A stretch of 64,000 bases of DNA from Reticulitermes speratus (lineage: Eukaryota; Arthropoda; Insecta; Blattodea; Rhinotermitidae), in contig JAJKFL010000427.1 in assembly GCA_021186555.1 (NCBI GenBank), positions 19,616,505-19,680,504 on the forward strand. The letters run 5' to 3'. A model generated the notes under the pieces. That model made no database searches, was not told the DNA's origin, and saw only the letters and a list, made by a program, of their open reading frames with translations. Positions 45,651-57,640 of the stretch are shown piece by piece (positions within the stretch are counted from its first letter, which is position 1; the number at the start of each line of letters is the position of its first letter). The translations under genes and the position numbers were made by a program.

Positions 45651-47499
45651 GCGAGGGAAAGTTTGAGCTCCTCTTGACAAAGATGAGACTTTAGTATTTG
45701 CGTAGCTGTTGCTTGCTTATTAATAAATTTATGCAATCCTTCACATCATTTATAATCACCGTATATTTAAGAAGGATTTTTTAGCCTTATGGCTGCATTT
45801 TCCTACTTTATGCCGACGAGATACGAAAATACAGCTCAGCCCACTATGTGTCTGTATCTACATCATCCTCGGTACCTGCGATTACTATATACAAATTTCT
45901 GTGTTTTCCCTACATAAATACGTTTTCGCCATACACTGTTAGATACCGTCAGTTCCCAATCAGTATCAATTGCTCCTGGTTTTCTTGAGTCTTATTAATA
46001 GAACATTCTAAAAGAAATGTGAAAACAAGTGGCTATAAGCGACTCCACATCTGAAAATATTATGAATAGAGAATGTAATAAACAAATGTTTGCCTTTAAT
46101 ACGCTCACCGTCTAAGAAATCTGGGACCTTGTAATAGATTAAAGTTAGCCTGCAATACAAAATATTACAAATCATTTTCTCACTTTGAGTACGACTAAAA
46201 TTCTCAAATTTGCTGTAGCTAAATCCTTGTAATGTGCGTGTAGTAATAAACACTACATTATTAATCTCTGGACTCAATAACTAACCGCAAAGTTAGACTT
46301 AAAAATCACACTTTCAAAACATTTTTATCTGCACTCATTATTATGTACATAATAGAATACCAATTCCTGAATCATATAAAGAATAATGTATTTAATAAAA
46401 TATTAATGAAATTGTGTACTTCAGTTTGTAAATTTGTCATTAGGCGTGACCTAAAAGGAGAAAAAGCACACATACACTGGGTACTGATTTTTTGAAGCTT
46501 GAAATACATCCAAAAATATTTAAACAGTTCCATCCTCACAGAAAACATGCTGTTCCCATAACAAATCTCAGTTTGGTTAACGCTCTATATTATGTTCATA
46601 TATCCAAAAGCAAAACAACACAAAGTCTCTTCGGGAACACTGATGTCAATTAGAGATGTGGTTTTCCTGAACACAGAACAAACCTGGCCCACATTCACGC
46701 TAATTCTTGTCTTCTCGATCTCTCTCTCTTTCACCTTACCATTCCTTTCTTACAGCCTTCTGTACAACACCATCTGCTCCGTCAGTTTCTCTCTGATACA
46801 ATTTACTCCGTCTTTTTTTCCCGGTTATAACAAGTTATTTTGTCTAATTTGTCCAAAAATTTATGCTATGCCTTTTCCTCCATTACTTACAGATAACACT
46901 ACCCATAACATATTCATAGTGCTCTAGTATATACGTTACTGTTTACCAGAAGAGTCTCTGGTTATGAGACCTCCAGCCTTCTACCGCGTGTGTTCTGAGG
47001 GCTCTTTCCCGCGTGTAATGTTGCCCCAACGTCGGCTTGATCTTTCGCCTCCATCTTTTTTCGCCGTTGTACAGCTGTACTATCCATGTACTTCATGACA
47101 TAGTTTGTTATGCAAGGAGACAAACTGTACTTTGCTCCACACAAAGAGTGTTTGATATCACTTGCTAAACACAGCTACTAAAATATTATATTATGTTTTA
47201 CGAGTATATCAAGTATGTCTGCATTAGTATCGTCCACGCATAATAATACCATAACCTTCTGTAGTGAATGTTTTTTAATAATCTACTGTAGAGTGTACAC
47301 AGTTACATTAGGAAACGGTTGATTTTCGATTGTACGTATTATTCGTTGCAGAGCACATAGTTACTCTCAGTGTCCGACAGATGGCATTAGTCGACAGACA
47401 GCCTCCACATGTACATGCTTTCATCTGCAAGAGAATTCTGCTTCATTTGTACGTCTTACTGCTTGACTGTAATACACAAGTGCATTGGTTAAAGGGAAA
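45651..47499. other. No recognisable gene
   Basis: Unassigned. Frames at 46008-46277 (minus) and 46592-46927 (plus, 111 codons, F- and S-rich, with a CT-rich stretch at 46715-46735) show no domain. Confidence 0.4.
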
Positions 47500-47632
47500 A
47501 ACTGACGTACTCGGAGAAAATACCTGTCCCATTGCCAATTTGTCCGCCACAAATTCCACATTGATTGGCCTGGGACGGAACCCTGCCTTGTGCTCTCAAA
47601 TGCCAGTGACTAACCGCTCGAGGCATGGCCAG
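47500..47632 (-). mobile_element. SINE family C fragment
   Basis: Minus strand: GGCCATGCCTCGAGCGGTTA (head), GGCAGGGTTCCGTCCCAGG (B-box region), then TGTGGAATTTGTGGCGGACA, AATTGGCAATGGGACAGG and the family CGAGTACG block, reversed on the plus strand. The distal 3' part is missing. Confidence 0.75.
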
Positions 47633-48271
47633 GCCTTCACTGAAATTTCAATCCTGCTTTTTTACTGGTATATTATGCTTTTCAACAGTAAACTCGGTTC
47701 TATTCAAACTATCTTCGAGGCACAGATAGTTTTTACAAACTTTTATCCCCTTTGATCCCCTAATAACAACTGCTGGTAATACTACAAGTTATGACGTTCC
47801 TCGTTATGTACTCCACCCTCATTTAACTTTCCTAAATTTTAAAAATTCTTAACTCTACTACTTTTGCGCAAATTAAGGCTCGAATCGAGTTGACTGGGCT
47901 AGATCCAGTTAGTGTGCCAGCTGCTTACGTTACCTCTATGTTCACGTTTGTTACATTGACACCACTATAACGTGCACCTCTCAGTTACCAAACAACAATA
48001 CTGCAGTAGGAAGTCAGCATTGGCGTCCATACGCGGCCCTCGTCCCTGCACTAATTTCCCGTCTAACAGTTTTTCACTTCTTCCGGTCTCTCAGTTTTCC
48101 TAACGTTGAAGTTGCCTACAATTCCAAATGCAACTTCACAAAACTTAACTTCATTTACGTCCATAAATTTTCATTTCCACTACGGATATTTCAAATCGAA
48201 GTATATTTTCGGGGTTCTTGAAAATTGCTACTGCTGCTTCTGTTTCTGCGCCTAAAAAAGGCGTAGGCTAT
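47633..48271. other. No recognisable gene
   Basis: Unassigned sequence left of the satellite. Confidence 0.4.
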
Positions 48272-48297
48272 GCAGTGCTTGCCGTGGCAAGCACTGC
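48272..48297. repeat. Perfect 12-bp inverted repeat at the satellite edge
   Basis: GCAGTGCTTGCC, two bases, then GGCAAGCACTGC: a perfect hairpin immediately before the first recognisable satellite unit. Confidence 0.9.
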
Positions 48298-49326
48298 GCT
48301 ACGATATGGCAGGCATCCATCTACTACAAAATCACCACTGTATGATGTGGCAGTTATCCACCTAACATAAAATCGTCTAAGTATGATGTGGCAGGTATTT
48401 GCCTAACATAAAGCATCTCGCTGCAATATGGCAGGTATTCACCTAACATAAAAGCATCTACCTATGATGTGGCAGATATCCACATAACATTATAGCATCT
48501 ATGTATGATGTGGCAGGTATCGACCTAACATAAAATCATCTGTCTACTACGTGGCAGGTGTTCACCTAATATACGGCATCGAGCTGCGACGTGGCAGGTG
48601 TTCACCTAATATACGGCATCGAGCTACGACGTGGCAGGTGTTCACCTAATATACAGCATCGAGCTGCGACGTGGCAGGTGTTCACCTAATATACGGCATC
48701 GAGCTACGACGTGGCAGGTGTTCACCTAATATACGGCATCGAGCTGCGACGTGGCAGGTGTTCACCTAATATACGGCATCGAGCTACGACGTGGCAGGTG
48801 TTCACCTAATATACGGTAACGAGCTACGACGTGGCAGGTGTTCACCTAATATACGGTATCGAGCTACGACGTGGCAGGTGTTCACCTAATATACGGCATC
48901 GAGCTACGACGTGGCAGGTGTTCACCTAATATACGGTATCGAGCTACGACGTGGCAGGTGTTCACCTAATATACGGCATCGAGCTACGACGTGGCAGGTG
49001 TTCACCTAATATACGGCATCGAGCTACGACGTGGCAGGTGTTCACCTAATATACGGTATCGAGCTACGACGTGGCAGGTGTTCACCTAATATACGGCATC
49101 GAGCTACGACGTGGCAGGTGTTCACCTAATATACGGTATCGAGCTACGACGTGGCAGGTGTTCACCTAATATACGGCATCGAGCTACGACGTGGCAGGTG
49201 TTCACATAATATACGGCATCAAGGTACGACGTGGCAGGTGTTCACCTAATATACGGTATCGAGCTACGACGTGGCAGGTGTTCACCTAATATACGGCATC
49301 GAGCTACGACGTGGCAGGTGTTCACC
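48298..49326. repeat. Satellite array, 40-bp unit, about 25 copies
   Basis: The unit is GAGCTACGACGTGGCAGGTG then TTCACCTAATATACGGCATC. About six diverged units of 40-44 bp (48298-48540; ATGATGTGGCAG, CACCTAACATAAA) lead into nineteen to twenty units of exactly 40 bp. The array ends abruptly at 49326 in the middle of a unit. Variants show higher-order order: G/A alternates at the GCTRCGAC site for five units from 48581, and from 48821 the GGYATC site follows T-C-T-C-C repeated. The 60-codon frame at 49231 is produced by the array and is not a gene. Confidence 0.96.
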
Positions 49327-50197
49327 AACACAAAACACAGGCCCAAATTCGTTTACTCATTACCACCACTTGAATTACTGCACGTACACTGTTCTTTTCT
49401 TCTCGGGCTGTAGAACAGAAAGACACATGTGAACAGCATCCTTGGAGCCAACACTTCTCTCGAATCCACTTGAGTTAAAGCTAAAATTATCTTACTACTG
49501 CGATTTGAAGTGCACTTGTAATTATCGTTACTTCTTCCTAGTAATGTGTACGTTCCACACACATTACTTCTTGGAGTCTAATACAGTTGCAGTGACATCA
49601 CCATTTACACAATTATTTCCGACACCCACCTTAGCTATAGTTACACCCGCTCCGGTTAAAAAAAGTTTTGGGCACAAGCAAAAATAAATTTAGAGATCCT
49701 ACGTATTCCTATTCGTGAACTGACAGTGAAGAAGTATAAGTCATTCAGGATCTACAATGGCTAAACAGAGTTGCGTACTTCGTAAATAGATGATACATAT
49801 AAATATTATGATTAAGAAACTTCGCCACAGCACGCTTTTATGTATGCATGCATGCATACATATAGACAGACAGACACATACATTATAGTATATATATATA
49901 TATATATACGTTTTAAATAATTTTAAATGTGAGGTATTTGAACATAATTCTTATTGTAAGATTCAGTATTTGTGTTTGTATGTGGAAACATATGATTATA
50001 AACCATAAAAGCTGTCAATTGTGAATATAACGAAACATAAGCCGTTGTAATTTTTATGCTGTTTCGCCTCTACTTTTAACCTCTTTTTTCCACAAAATTT
50101 ACATCTGTATACCTTTCATTTGTAAATACAAATTAGATTTTATTTTACAGTAAACACTGTATCTGTGTAACTTCTTTCGATTTCATTCATTTATTGA
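49327..50197. other. No gene; AT microsatellite
   Basis: TGCATGCATGCATA at about 49847-49860, a CAGACAGACAGACA tract and a (TA)n run at 49888-49909. Nothing else was recognised. Confidence 0.5.
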
Positions 50198-50244
50198 TAC
50201 TCCTTGACAACAGCCGGGAGAAACGCCGAAACTTGTAGGAGGTA
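50198..50244 (+). ncRNA. Hammerhead-like ribozyme motif (HHR-11)
   Basis: Plus strand: TACTCC, TTGACAA (two changes from CTGANGA), a weak stem II region GCCGGGAGAAACGCC, GAAA, CTTGTA, GGAGGTA. Stem I (CTCC/GGAG), GAAA and the GTA triplet are kept, but the core is damaged. Confidence 0.45.
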
Positions 50245-50658
50245 TATTGTAGGGGTAATGCCCAAACAGGTGTATTTGTTGGTTTGATTATTATTCAATG
50301 TACAATAGAATACACGGTAATATTCAGCACTCTAAGGTTGAATACTGAATTGCAAAGGATGTTGAAGAAAGCTACAGTAATCTGATTTCAGAAATATCCC
50401 ATCATTGGCTTGGAAGCACTGAAAACGTGGAAGAAAAACAGTTCAAGATAGCTGATTTCACTATCAAGCTTTAAAGCTAAAAAATGCACAACATGAAGCA
50501 GGAGTGCTTGCCGCTCAATTAAGACGTCCGTGAGGTTTATGGGGAAGATTACTGTTCCCTGCAAATTTTAATGGATGGGGAAGGGGCTAGGTCCATGAGA
50601 GAAAAATTTGTTTCTGCAACTTTCTTCGTACTTTATAAGCAAATCTTATAAAAAATCA

Positions 50659-51060
50659 CTTTTGAGGTGAGTTTGCATAATTTCGAAAATCGCCTACAAT
50701 TTTCGTCATGTCCGTCCGTCTGTCTGTCCATCGTCCCTTCCGTATATATCAGCGCAGATTTCACTGGACGGATTTCCGTGACATTTGATATTGGGGACTG
50801 TCATTAAAATCTGTCAAAAACCTTCAAATTCGGTTAAAAACGGACAAAATTTCGACCAATTTACATGAAGACCTCAGTACGTTTATTGTTGTTGGTGACA
50901 TACATTTTCCATTAAGTCATTGTTGTAAAACACTTAATGTTTTATGTTGTTGACAGTAACATGAACCTCAACAAATCACACAAAACATACTGTTACATTT
51001 CCATTGCAAAACGGTTAGGCGAAGGCGCTACAATGTTACGTTACACGTACATTGCCTATC
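50659..51060 (-). repeat. Unclassified interspersed repeat R1, copy 3 (diverged)
   Basis: Minus-strand copy related to 2329-2858 and 16250-16768. Read on the minus strand it begins GGCAATGTACGTGTAACGTA and ACATTGTAGCGC, and later has TCCGTCCAGTG, the GGACAGACAGACGGACGGAC tract and a terminal GCGATTTTCGAAATTATGCA. The middle is more diverged or shortened than in the other copies. Confidence 0.62.
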
Positions 51061-51487
51061 TTATTTATATTTGTAGACGTCGAGGTGCCATTCATATTTC
51101 TTTGACACCGCTTAACATTTCTGTTGCTAATTTCTTCGTACTGTGTCAATGTTCAGTAATTTCTGCGCAGAAATTTCATGTTTTCCATATACGAATTAAT
51201 CATTTTTTCAAGTTCATCCTTATTTAGACATAAATATTCATCGTAGCCAAGCTGTACGTCAATTAATTTTCCTTTTACAAGTGCGAATTTCAATGCCGGT
51301 GTATAATTTGGAAAGCGTTGCATCTGAAGAACAAGTACACTTTTGACTACAGACATAATAAATACATATTATGCCACAAAACTTTTATTTTGTACCATAT
51401 TTTAAACAACCCCTAAATGTTCATAGAAATCAAAATTATCAAGGTACACTGTTTTATAATGAGACACCCCTAGCCGTCTTTAATAAA
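51061..51487. other. No recognisable gene
   Basis: Unassigned sequence between the R1 copy and a ribozyme-like motif. Confidence 0.4.
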
Positions 51488-51528
51488 TCTCCTACACGTT
51501 TCAGCCGGACTGGACCATAATCAGGGGG
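51488..51528 (-). ncRNA. Hammerhead-like ribozyme motif (HHR-12)
   Basis: Minus strand: CCCC, CTGATTA (one change from CTGANGA), stem II GGTC/GGCT-type around CAGTCC, GAAA, CGTGTA, GGAG. The triplet GTA is followed by a GGAG arm facing CCCC. The G-to-T core change probably inactivates it. Confidence 0.52.
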
Positions 51529-51832
51529 TTTCCAGTAGCAAAATGAGAAGTATGAAGAGTTAACAGTGCATACAACAATAAACCTGTTTCGCATATTATA
51601 TACAAAAATAACTTTAATTTTTATTAAAATATCAGTTATATGTCATCTTACAATAAATTTACTTTAAAATTAATTTACTTCCAATAACATCTTTGATGAA
51701 ATAGGTGCTTCTTATTAAAGTGATTTTTCTATGAATTGTAGCTCAATATGCAATAAATATCAGCTTGAACATAAAAAGTTTTATACAATTGTATATTACA
51801 TTTACAGTCTTAAAATCAGATTTTTGTGTCGG
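51529..51832. other. No recognisable gene
   Basis: AT-rich unassigned sequence up to the SINE E target duplication. Confidence 0.4.
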
Positions 51833-51847
51833 TAATATCTACCTTAA

Positions 51848-52240
51848 GTCGACCTCGGTGGACTAGTGGTTAGCGTGCTCGCCACTGGACCCAAGGTTGC
51901 GGGTTCGATCCCGACCGAGGTCGATGGATTTTTAAGGATGATAAAAATCCGGAGCACCACTTCCTTCGGAGGGGAAGTAAAGCCGTCGGTCCCATGTCGT
52001 AGATTTACGGCATGTAAAAGAACCTTACGGGCATGAATAAAAATGTTGCGTAAGCCAAATTGCCTCCATTTCTCATCCAAGTCTCCTGACTGCCTGCCAG
52101 ATGGCTCTGGCGTGCACATCAGGATCGATAGAACACTAAGCGCGGCTAGCTGGCCGGTCACCAACTGCCATGAATGCAGAGGAGGCAAGAGGAGGCCCAG
52201 GCCCATACAGGGCTGTTGAGCCAAGAATTATTATTATTAT
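51848..52240 (+). mobile_element. SINE family E, complete with perfect 15-bp target duplication
   Basis: A 393-bp tRNA-derived SINE. The head folds like a tRNA: TCGACCTCGGT and ACCGAGGTCGA are perfectly complementary ends (51848-51923), with TGGACTAGTGGTTAGCGTG (A box) and GCGGGTTCGATCCCGA (B box and T arm). The body includes GGAGCACCACTTCCTTCGGA, GTCGGTCCCATGTCGTAG and CCAAATTGCCTCCATTTC. It ends GGGCTGTTGAGCCAAGAATT and an (ATT)n tail. TAATATCTACCTTAA is found at 51833-51847 and 52241-52255, an exact duplication, so the insertion is recent. It is the only copy of this family here. Confidence 0.96.
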
Positions 52241-52255
52241 TAATATCTACCTTAA

Positions 52256-54465
52256 ATTGTCACAATTAAAATGTATCTTGTTAGGACGTATATGTGTGCA
52301 ACATGACGCAGCTATCTGAAGTACTTCCAGGCTGATCCTAAGTGTTTATTATGAAGAACGTGTAGAAAGCTGGAGGAAAACTCTAGTTTGGATTTGTATC
52401 ACTATAGAAATACGCCGTCACATGCAACGCTGTAAGCTAACTAACCGCATTTATAATATCTTGATTGTGAAATGATTTCATATTTTGTGCGTAAGTTGTT
52501 AAATACACTTAAAAGTGCACAATTAGTTATCACTTGGTTTCACAAAAATAAAAACTGAATTCGAAATAACGGTAGCGGTCACAGATGTCCTCACATGGAC
52601 ACAGAAAATGCTACTCACCGTAAACGCCAAGGATTGTCAGCAGAGCTGAGCGCTGAACGGCTGAGTGCAGGACGCCGACAAACATCTGCCAGGGCAGAGG
52701 TTGCGGGCTCTGTGCCCTGAATGATCCACTGCGTTACGAGGTGGTTCCATCTTCTACACACACTTCACGTTTATACACTTACACCGTGTTCAGGGGAGTG
52801 TCTTGCTGGCGGGACGAGAATAAAGAATACACAAGTGAAGACCTACTTGCACGGGGTTCACAGAAAAGCTTTCATAAAAACTTGGGTTAAAAGCACATAT
52901 AGGAATTTTGTTTCACACTTTTGGTCTAATATATAAACTTCCAACATTTATAGTTTTACAATAAACCTTAACTCACTAAAATCTTTGGCAATGTTTCAGA
53001 AATTTGCTACCCTATCACCGGCGAGGTAACTTTCGTTACGGGTGACGTGGCATATACATTTAAGACACAATAACCAGAAACACGATAATATTAGGATATG
53101 ATATGTTATACTACTTAGTCTGACGGTAACAAAATCTACGTATTTAATGTGTAGCTTGGGGGAAAGAAATAAAGATATTTTACAAAGTTTTGGTCATGAA
53201 ACCTCAATAATACGGATACAGGCAAATCAAAAACTTCACGATTGCAGAAATAAAAGATATATCTACAGAATTTTGGTGTCGAATCTTCATCTGTATAAAT
53301 GCAAAAAAAAAAATCAATCCCTCTGTGGCGGTAAGATTAAGAAGTGACTAAAGAATTTTAATGATTAAATTTCATCCACACAAAATACAACCGAAACAAA
53401 ATGACCTGATAATAGCAGAATTGAGAGCTTACTATAGAATTTGACAGCGAAGCCTCGTCTGAACAGAGTCGGCCAAATTAATTACTGCAACACTGGAAAT
53501 AGAAATATCTAAAAAGTAACAAAGTCGAGGACGTGGGAAGAAAATATTACAATGACTTATAACAAGATTTATGAAAGTGAAAGACGGAAGAAATTGAGTC
53601 ACGGCTGTGTCCAGCAGCAGGATTATTGGCGCTGTTGAACCTTCGGTTTCTGATCAAAGAAGTGTGCCAAATAACAGCTTTTTGATGAGTTCAGAAAGTT
53701 TACTTGACTAAATAACATGTCACTGTCTAATACAAGTTGTCACATGTCACCAGCATAGACGCATATTGACTTTGAGAGAAGCCGTAAAACACTTAAGCAC
53801 TATGGGCGAGCCAGACCTGACGGCAGGGACGTCCTGATCTTCTGCTTGATTGTGCGCGCAGAAGAAAAAAAACTTAACTTACAGATGAACTGCTCTAATT
53901 CCTGGCAAGTCTGTACATTGTACAGTTAATTGCTGATCTCACTTTTCATAATGTCTAAGTTAATTTCAGAGTACTTAATAAAGACCAAACAAAAGCCCGT
54001 GTTGAGTGCCTCACCGATTTGCCTCTAATTCCGCCAGTATACAGGTGACTATAGCTCATCTCCAGAAGCACAGACATTCAACCCGTCATGCGAGTTTGTG
54101 GGAGCATAAAGTTATCTTTATCGATATCAATATGTAACACAAGAACTAACCTCGCATTACAATACATTAATACTTTCGAATATTAATTTATCTTCTGGGA
54201 TGCAACGCCGTGTATTTTGGTACATATTTACTGCGTTTCGGGGGAATCTGCTGCCTTTTTCTATCCTGAATATGACGGCAAAATATTCTGTTACGATACG
54301 CTGACATGAGCCTCCCAAATTGCAAGGTGTCATCAACTATAAAACAGTACAATATCAGAAGGAGTATTTGATAACACAAAACTGCATCAAACAACCTACA
54401 TGTTTGCACGGCGATTTTTGATCGTTTTATGGTCCTCTTTTGGTTTTATATGCCACGTGAAACAT
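52256..54465. other. No recognisable gene
   Basis: Unassigned. The motif ATCTTCTGGGATGCAACGCC then GTGTA at 54190-54213 recurs near 58195 and, weaker, near 57992. Confidence 0.4.
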
Positions 54466-54515
54466 GTTTTATAACGTTTCGGAGAAACGTAATCTCTCCA
54501 TCTTCTGGGTGAAAA
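54466..54515 (-). ncRNA. Hammerhead-like ribozyme motif (HHR-13), decayed
   Basis: Minus strand: CCAGAAGA (altered core), strong stem II GGAGA/TCTCC around GATTACGTT, GAAA, CGTTA. ACGT and a permitted GTT triplet are kept, but the core has a change at the U position. Confidence 0.42.
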
Positions 54516-54614
54516 CCGTGTTCAGGCGGATGCTGAAGCAGTGGGGAAGAAAAGAATGTGTCCACTTGCGCACATTCCCACTGCTGGCCCTTAAAAGGCT
54601 GTTCTTGAAAATCA

Positions 54615-54700
54615 CTCTCATTGGCTCGTAGTAACTCTATTCTTCTCCCACTCCCACAGCTCTGATTGGCCACAGTCCTTCCAGCTTTCTTATATAACCG
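54615..54700 (+). promoter_or_regulatory. Promoter-like cluster of two CCAAT-type boxes and a TATA box
   Basis: CTCATTGGCTC (near 54618) and TCTGATTGGCC (near 54661) are inverted CCAAT boxes, and CTTATATAACCG near 54688 is a TATA-like box about 25 bases downstream of the second. No gene follows. It lies next to a ribozyme-like motif, so it may be the promoter part of a mobile element. Confidence 0.3.
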
Positions 54701-56022
54701 ACACATTAATTTCTTCTCAACCAGCTCAGTATTTACCAGGGGGTTGCATCTTCATTGGGCAAGGAGGAAACATGCACCAGAGACCTCTTACAGTGGGCTT
54801 TATGCAACTAACGGCACATATTTCCTATTTAATATTTCATATTTCCTAATCTGTGGTATTTACCTGCACCATATTTAGGCACATTGACGACTGCGCCAGT
54901 ATGTTCTTCCACAAAGCCTGAAAAATCTAGCACATGCAGTAGAAACGAAAAAGAGGACAAAGAAATAAACAAAACATTTAAAATTAACATTTATGAGACG
55001 CAACAGAATAAGGCGAATAGTGTGCAATAAAAAAGTTCTCATATGAGATTCCAATGTAGCATGAGAAACAGTTTTCCTTGCTGCGATATTGAAGATTTTT
55101 CTCCTTCTTGTCATGAAGCACACGAAGCGAAATGGTTTCTGCATGTAACGTTACCTGTCCTCGCGACTGACAAGCAGCTATGTCGGTTCTTCGACATAAT
55201 TACCCTTCTCTGTGTTCCAATACATAGTAGTTAAAAAGTTTTGGAAGGAATGAAATTTAAAGCAAAAAATTAAAAGTTATTAATATATTAAAAACATTGT
55301 GAATAAAGATTCTAATCGTTTCCAGAAATTTTACCTCAAAACTTGAACATCGCCTTAAGAGCCGTGGCTACTGTATATGCTGGCAAGATCAGGCGTTACA
55401 AAACAGGAGAAAAAAGAACTAGATCCGTTACGTTTCTATGCTAAACACACGACATATAAAAACCCAGTGGGGCAGCTAGATTTTCTGGCGCCCGGCGCCA
55501 ATAACCACAACGGCTAACATTAACATCGTCTATGGACTTTGAAATATCCGCAACCACTTATCGCATTTCCTTTAATTTTACCCTAAAACTTTAAAATTTG
55601 TTATGTGCAAAAAAAAATCAAATCTTTTAACTGAAAATATTCATTTTGCCGCCTCTAGAATCCTGCCGCGCAGGGCGGTGGCGCCAATCACTCGACTCTC
55701 CTATCTAATCTCCCGCACAGAACTATTCGTTATAAGTGTCACAATTTGATATTGCCAAGACAACACGAAATATAGTTCCGCTAATTTAATTTGCGGTTGT
55801 ATCGCTCCCATAAATGTTAAGAAGTTCCCAAAAAAATTTATAATTTCGTCGAACAGTTTCATCGTACAAAGTTCACGCGACATAAAATATGAAACTTAAG
55901 AACAGAACATTTATCTGAAACCTTTATCCAAGTCTGTGCTTCTGTTCGTTTACTAGACGCACGCCTATGACCGCAAACTTACTAAGCGCACAGAGACATC
56001 AATATACCCAATGCTCTTCAGC
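54701..56022. other. No recognisable gene
   Basis: Unassigned. Frames of up to 89 codons show no domain. Confidence 0.4.
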
Positions 56023-56300
56023 CGCGTACACGGTGGCGCAGTTGGTTGAGGCACTGCACTACAAGCCGGAACGTCGCGGGTTCGATTCCCGATGGTGTCA
56101 TTGGAATTTTTCATTTTTCGGTCGCACTATGGCCCTGGGGTCGACTCAGCCTCTAATACAAATGAGTACCAGGAATCTTTCCTGGCGGGTAAAGGCGGCC
56201 GGTGCGTAGGGCTGACAACCTTACCACCTCCATGTGCCGATTGTCTAGAAATCTGGGAGCCTCAACCTCCTGGAACCTCAAAGGGCCTGTCCAGGCCTGT
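56023..56300 (+). mobile_element. SINE family D copy
   Basis: Plus-strand head ACACGGTGGCGCAGTTGGTTG (A box) and GTCGCGGGTTCGATTCCCGA (B box), body TGGAATTTTTCATTTTTCGG, CCTGGGGTCGACTCAGCCTC, CCAGGAATCTTTCCTGGCGG and GCGTAGGGCTGACAACC, to CTCAAAGGGCCTG. Collinear with the minus-strand copy at 42858-43136. Confidence 0.9.
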
Positions 56301-56735
56301 AATGGGATTGCTTTATTTGCTTTGCTTCTTCAGCAGCGTGGCACCCGTTTACTGCATCAGACAAAAACCACGCATCGCCACGGTAATCAATAATAAGACA
56401 CGGGAAACGGGAATATAAAATCAGGATTTGTAAAAATAAAAAATGCAACTTCATTACTTCTACAGCGTATTTGAGAGAAAAGTCAGCGAAGATCAGGCGC
56501 TGTCAACAGTGCAGTGTATATAACGAAACAAAGTGCTAAACTTGCATATCCCTCGAAATACAAATGTCCCCGCAGTTTTAACTTCAACGTTCATTCCTTC
56601 AACAGTACCGAGCTTAAGGCAAATAATATGAAGCAAACAAATTTGTGTGATGAGAATTTCATAGCTTTGTTGATGACGATTACGCTCTTATGGGAAGACA
56701 CCGTGTACATTGGTAATTTTTCAGAGTTTCTTGGA
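56301..56735. other. No recognisable gene
   Basis: Unassigned sequence between SINE D and a ribozyme-like motif. Confidence 0.4.
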
Positions 56736-56780
56736 ACACCCTGAAGATGGAAACAGTAGGCTCTTCCGAAACGTCGGTAA
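56736..56780 (+). ncRNA. Hammerhead-like ribozyme motif (HHR-14), core intact
   Basis: Plus strand: ACACC, CTGAAGA at 56741-56747, stem II GGAA/TTCC around ACAGTAGGCTC, GAAA at 56768-56771, CGTC, GGT. Every core position matches. Stem I ACC/GGT is short. The stem III strand ACGT is palindromic and ends in the GTC triplet. Confidence 0.6.
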
Positions 56781-57030
56781 CAATTTATCAATCAGTATGC
56801 CGTCATATTAAGACAACTGTAATATTCATACTTAAATAACCTTATACCATATCCAAATTATAAATGTATCCTTCCATAAATACTTATAGACATATTTTCT
56901 ATCCGCAATTTTCCATGAAACGTACCTTAAATGTAAGGCACCTTTCTTGTTGCGGGCTCCAGAAACACAGCAGTAATATTCAGTACCATTTAATTTCTTG
57001 AGACAACGGAACGACCATCAATTTTTCACG
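56781..57030. other. No recognisable gene
   Basis: AT-rich unassigned sequence. Confidence 0.4.
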
Positions 57031-57640
57031 CTGTTCACAGTGTAACAACTCATATCACGTCTTACGACAACGTAGGGTCTCGTAGTTCAGACTGCTCACA
57101 GTGTAACAACTCATATCACGTCTTACGACAACGTAGGGTCTGGTAGTTCAGACTGTTCACAGTGTAACAACTCATATCACGTCTTACGACAACGTAGGGT
57201 CTGGTAGTTCAGACTGTTCACAGTGTAACAACTCATATCACGTCTTACGACAACGTAGGGTCTGGTAGTTCAGACTGTTCACAGTGTAACAACTCATATC
57301 ACGTCTTACGACAACGTAGGGTCTGGTAGTTCAGACTGTTCACAGTGTAACAACTCATATCACGTCTTACGACAACGTAGGGTCTGGTAGTTCAGACTGT
57401 TCACAGTGTAACAACTCATATCACGTCTTACGACAACGTAGGGTCTGGTAGTTCAGACTGTTCACAGTGTAACAACTCATATCACGTCTTACGACAACGT
57501 AGGGTCTGGTAGTTCAGACTGTTCACAGTGTAACAACTCATATCACGTCTTACGACAACGTAGGGTCTGGTAGTTCAGACTGTTCACAGTGTAACAACTC
57601 ATATCACGTCTTACGACAATGTAGGTTCTGGTAGTTGAGA
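57031..57640. repeat. Satellite array, 61-bp unit, ten copies
   Basis: The unit is CTGTTCACAGTGTAACAACT then CATATCACGTCTTACGACAA, CGTAGGGTCTGGTAGTTCAGA. Copies two to nine look identical. The first has TCTCGTAG and the last has CAATGTAGGTTC and TTGAGACT. Length is ten units exactly (610 bp). No coding role. Confidence 0.97.

Noticed and set aside
46715..46935. CT-rich F- and S-rich frame as a coding exon
   Set aside because: No recognisable motif, and the sequence composition alone explains the open frame.
49231..49413. Open frame of 60 codons on the plus strand
   Set aside because: It is read through the 40-bp satellite, whose period is not a multiple of three, and reflects only the repeat.
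48298..57640. Satellite arrays considered as CRISPR arrays
   Set aside because: Units are contiguous without variable spacers, and the surroundings are eukaryotic transposon debris.
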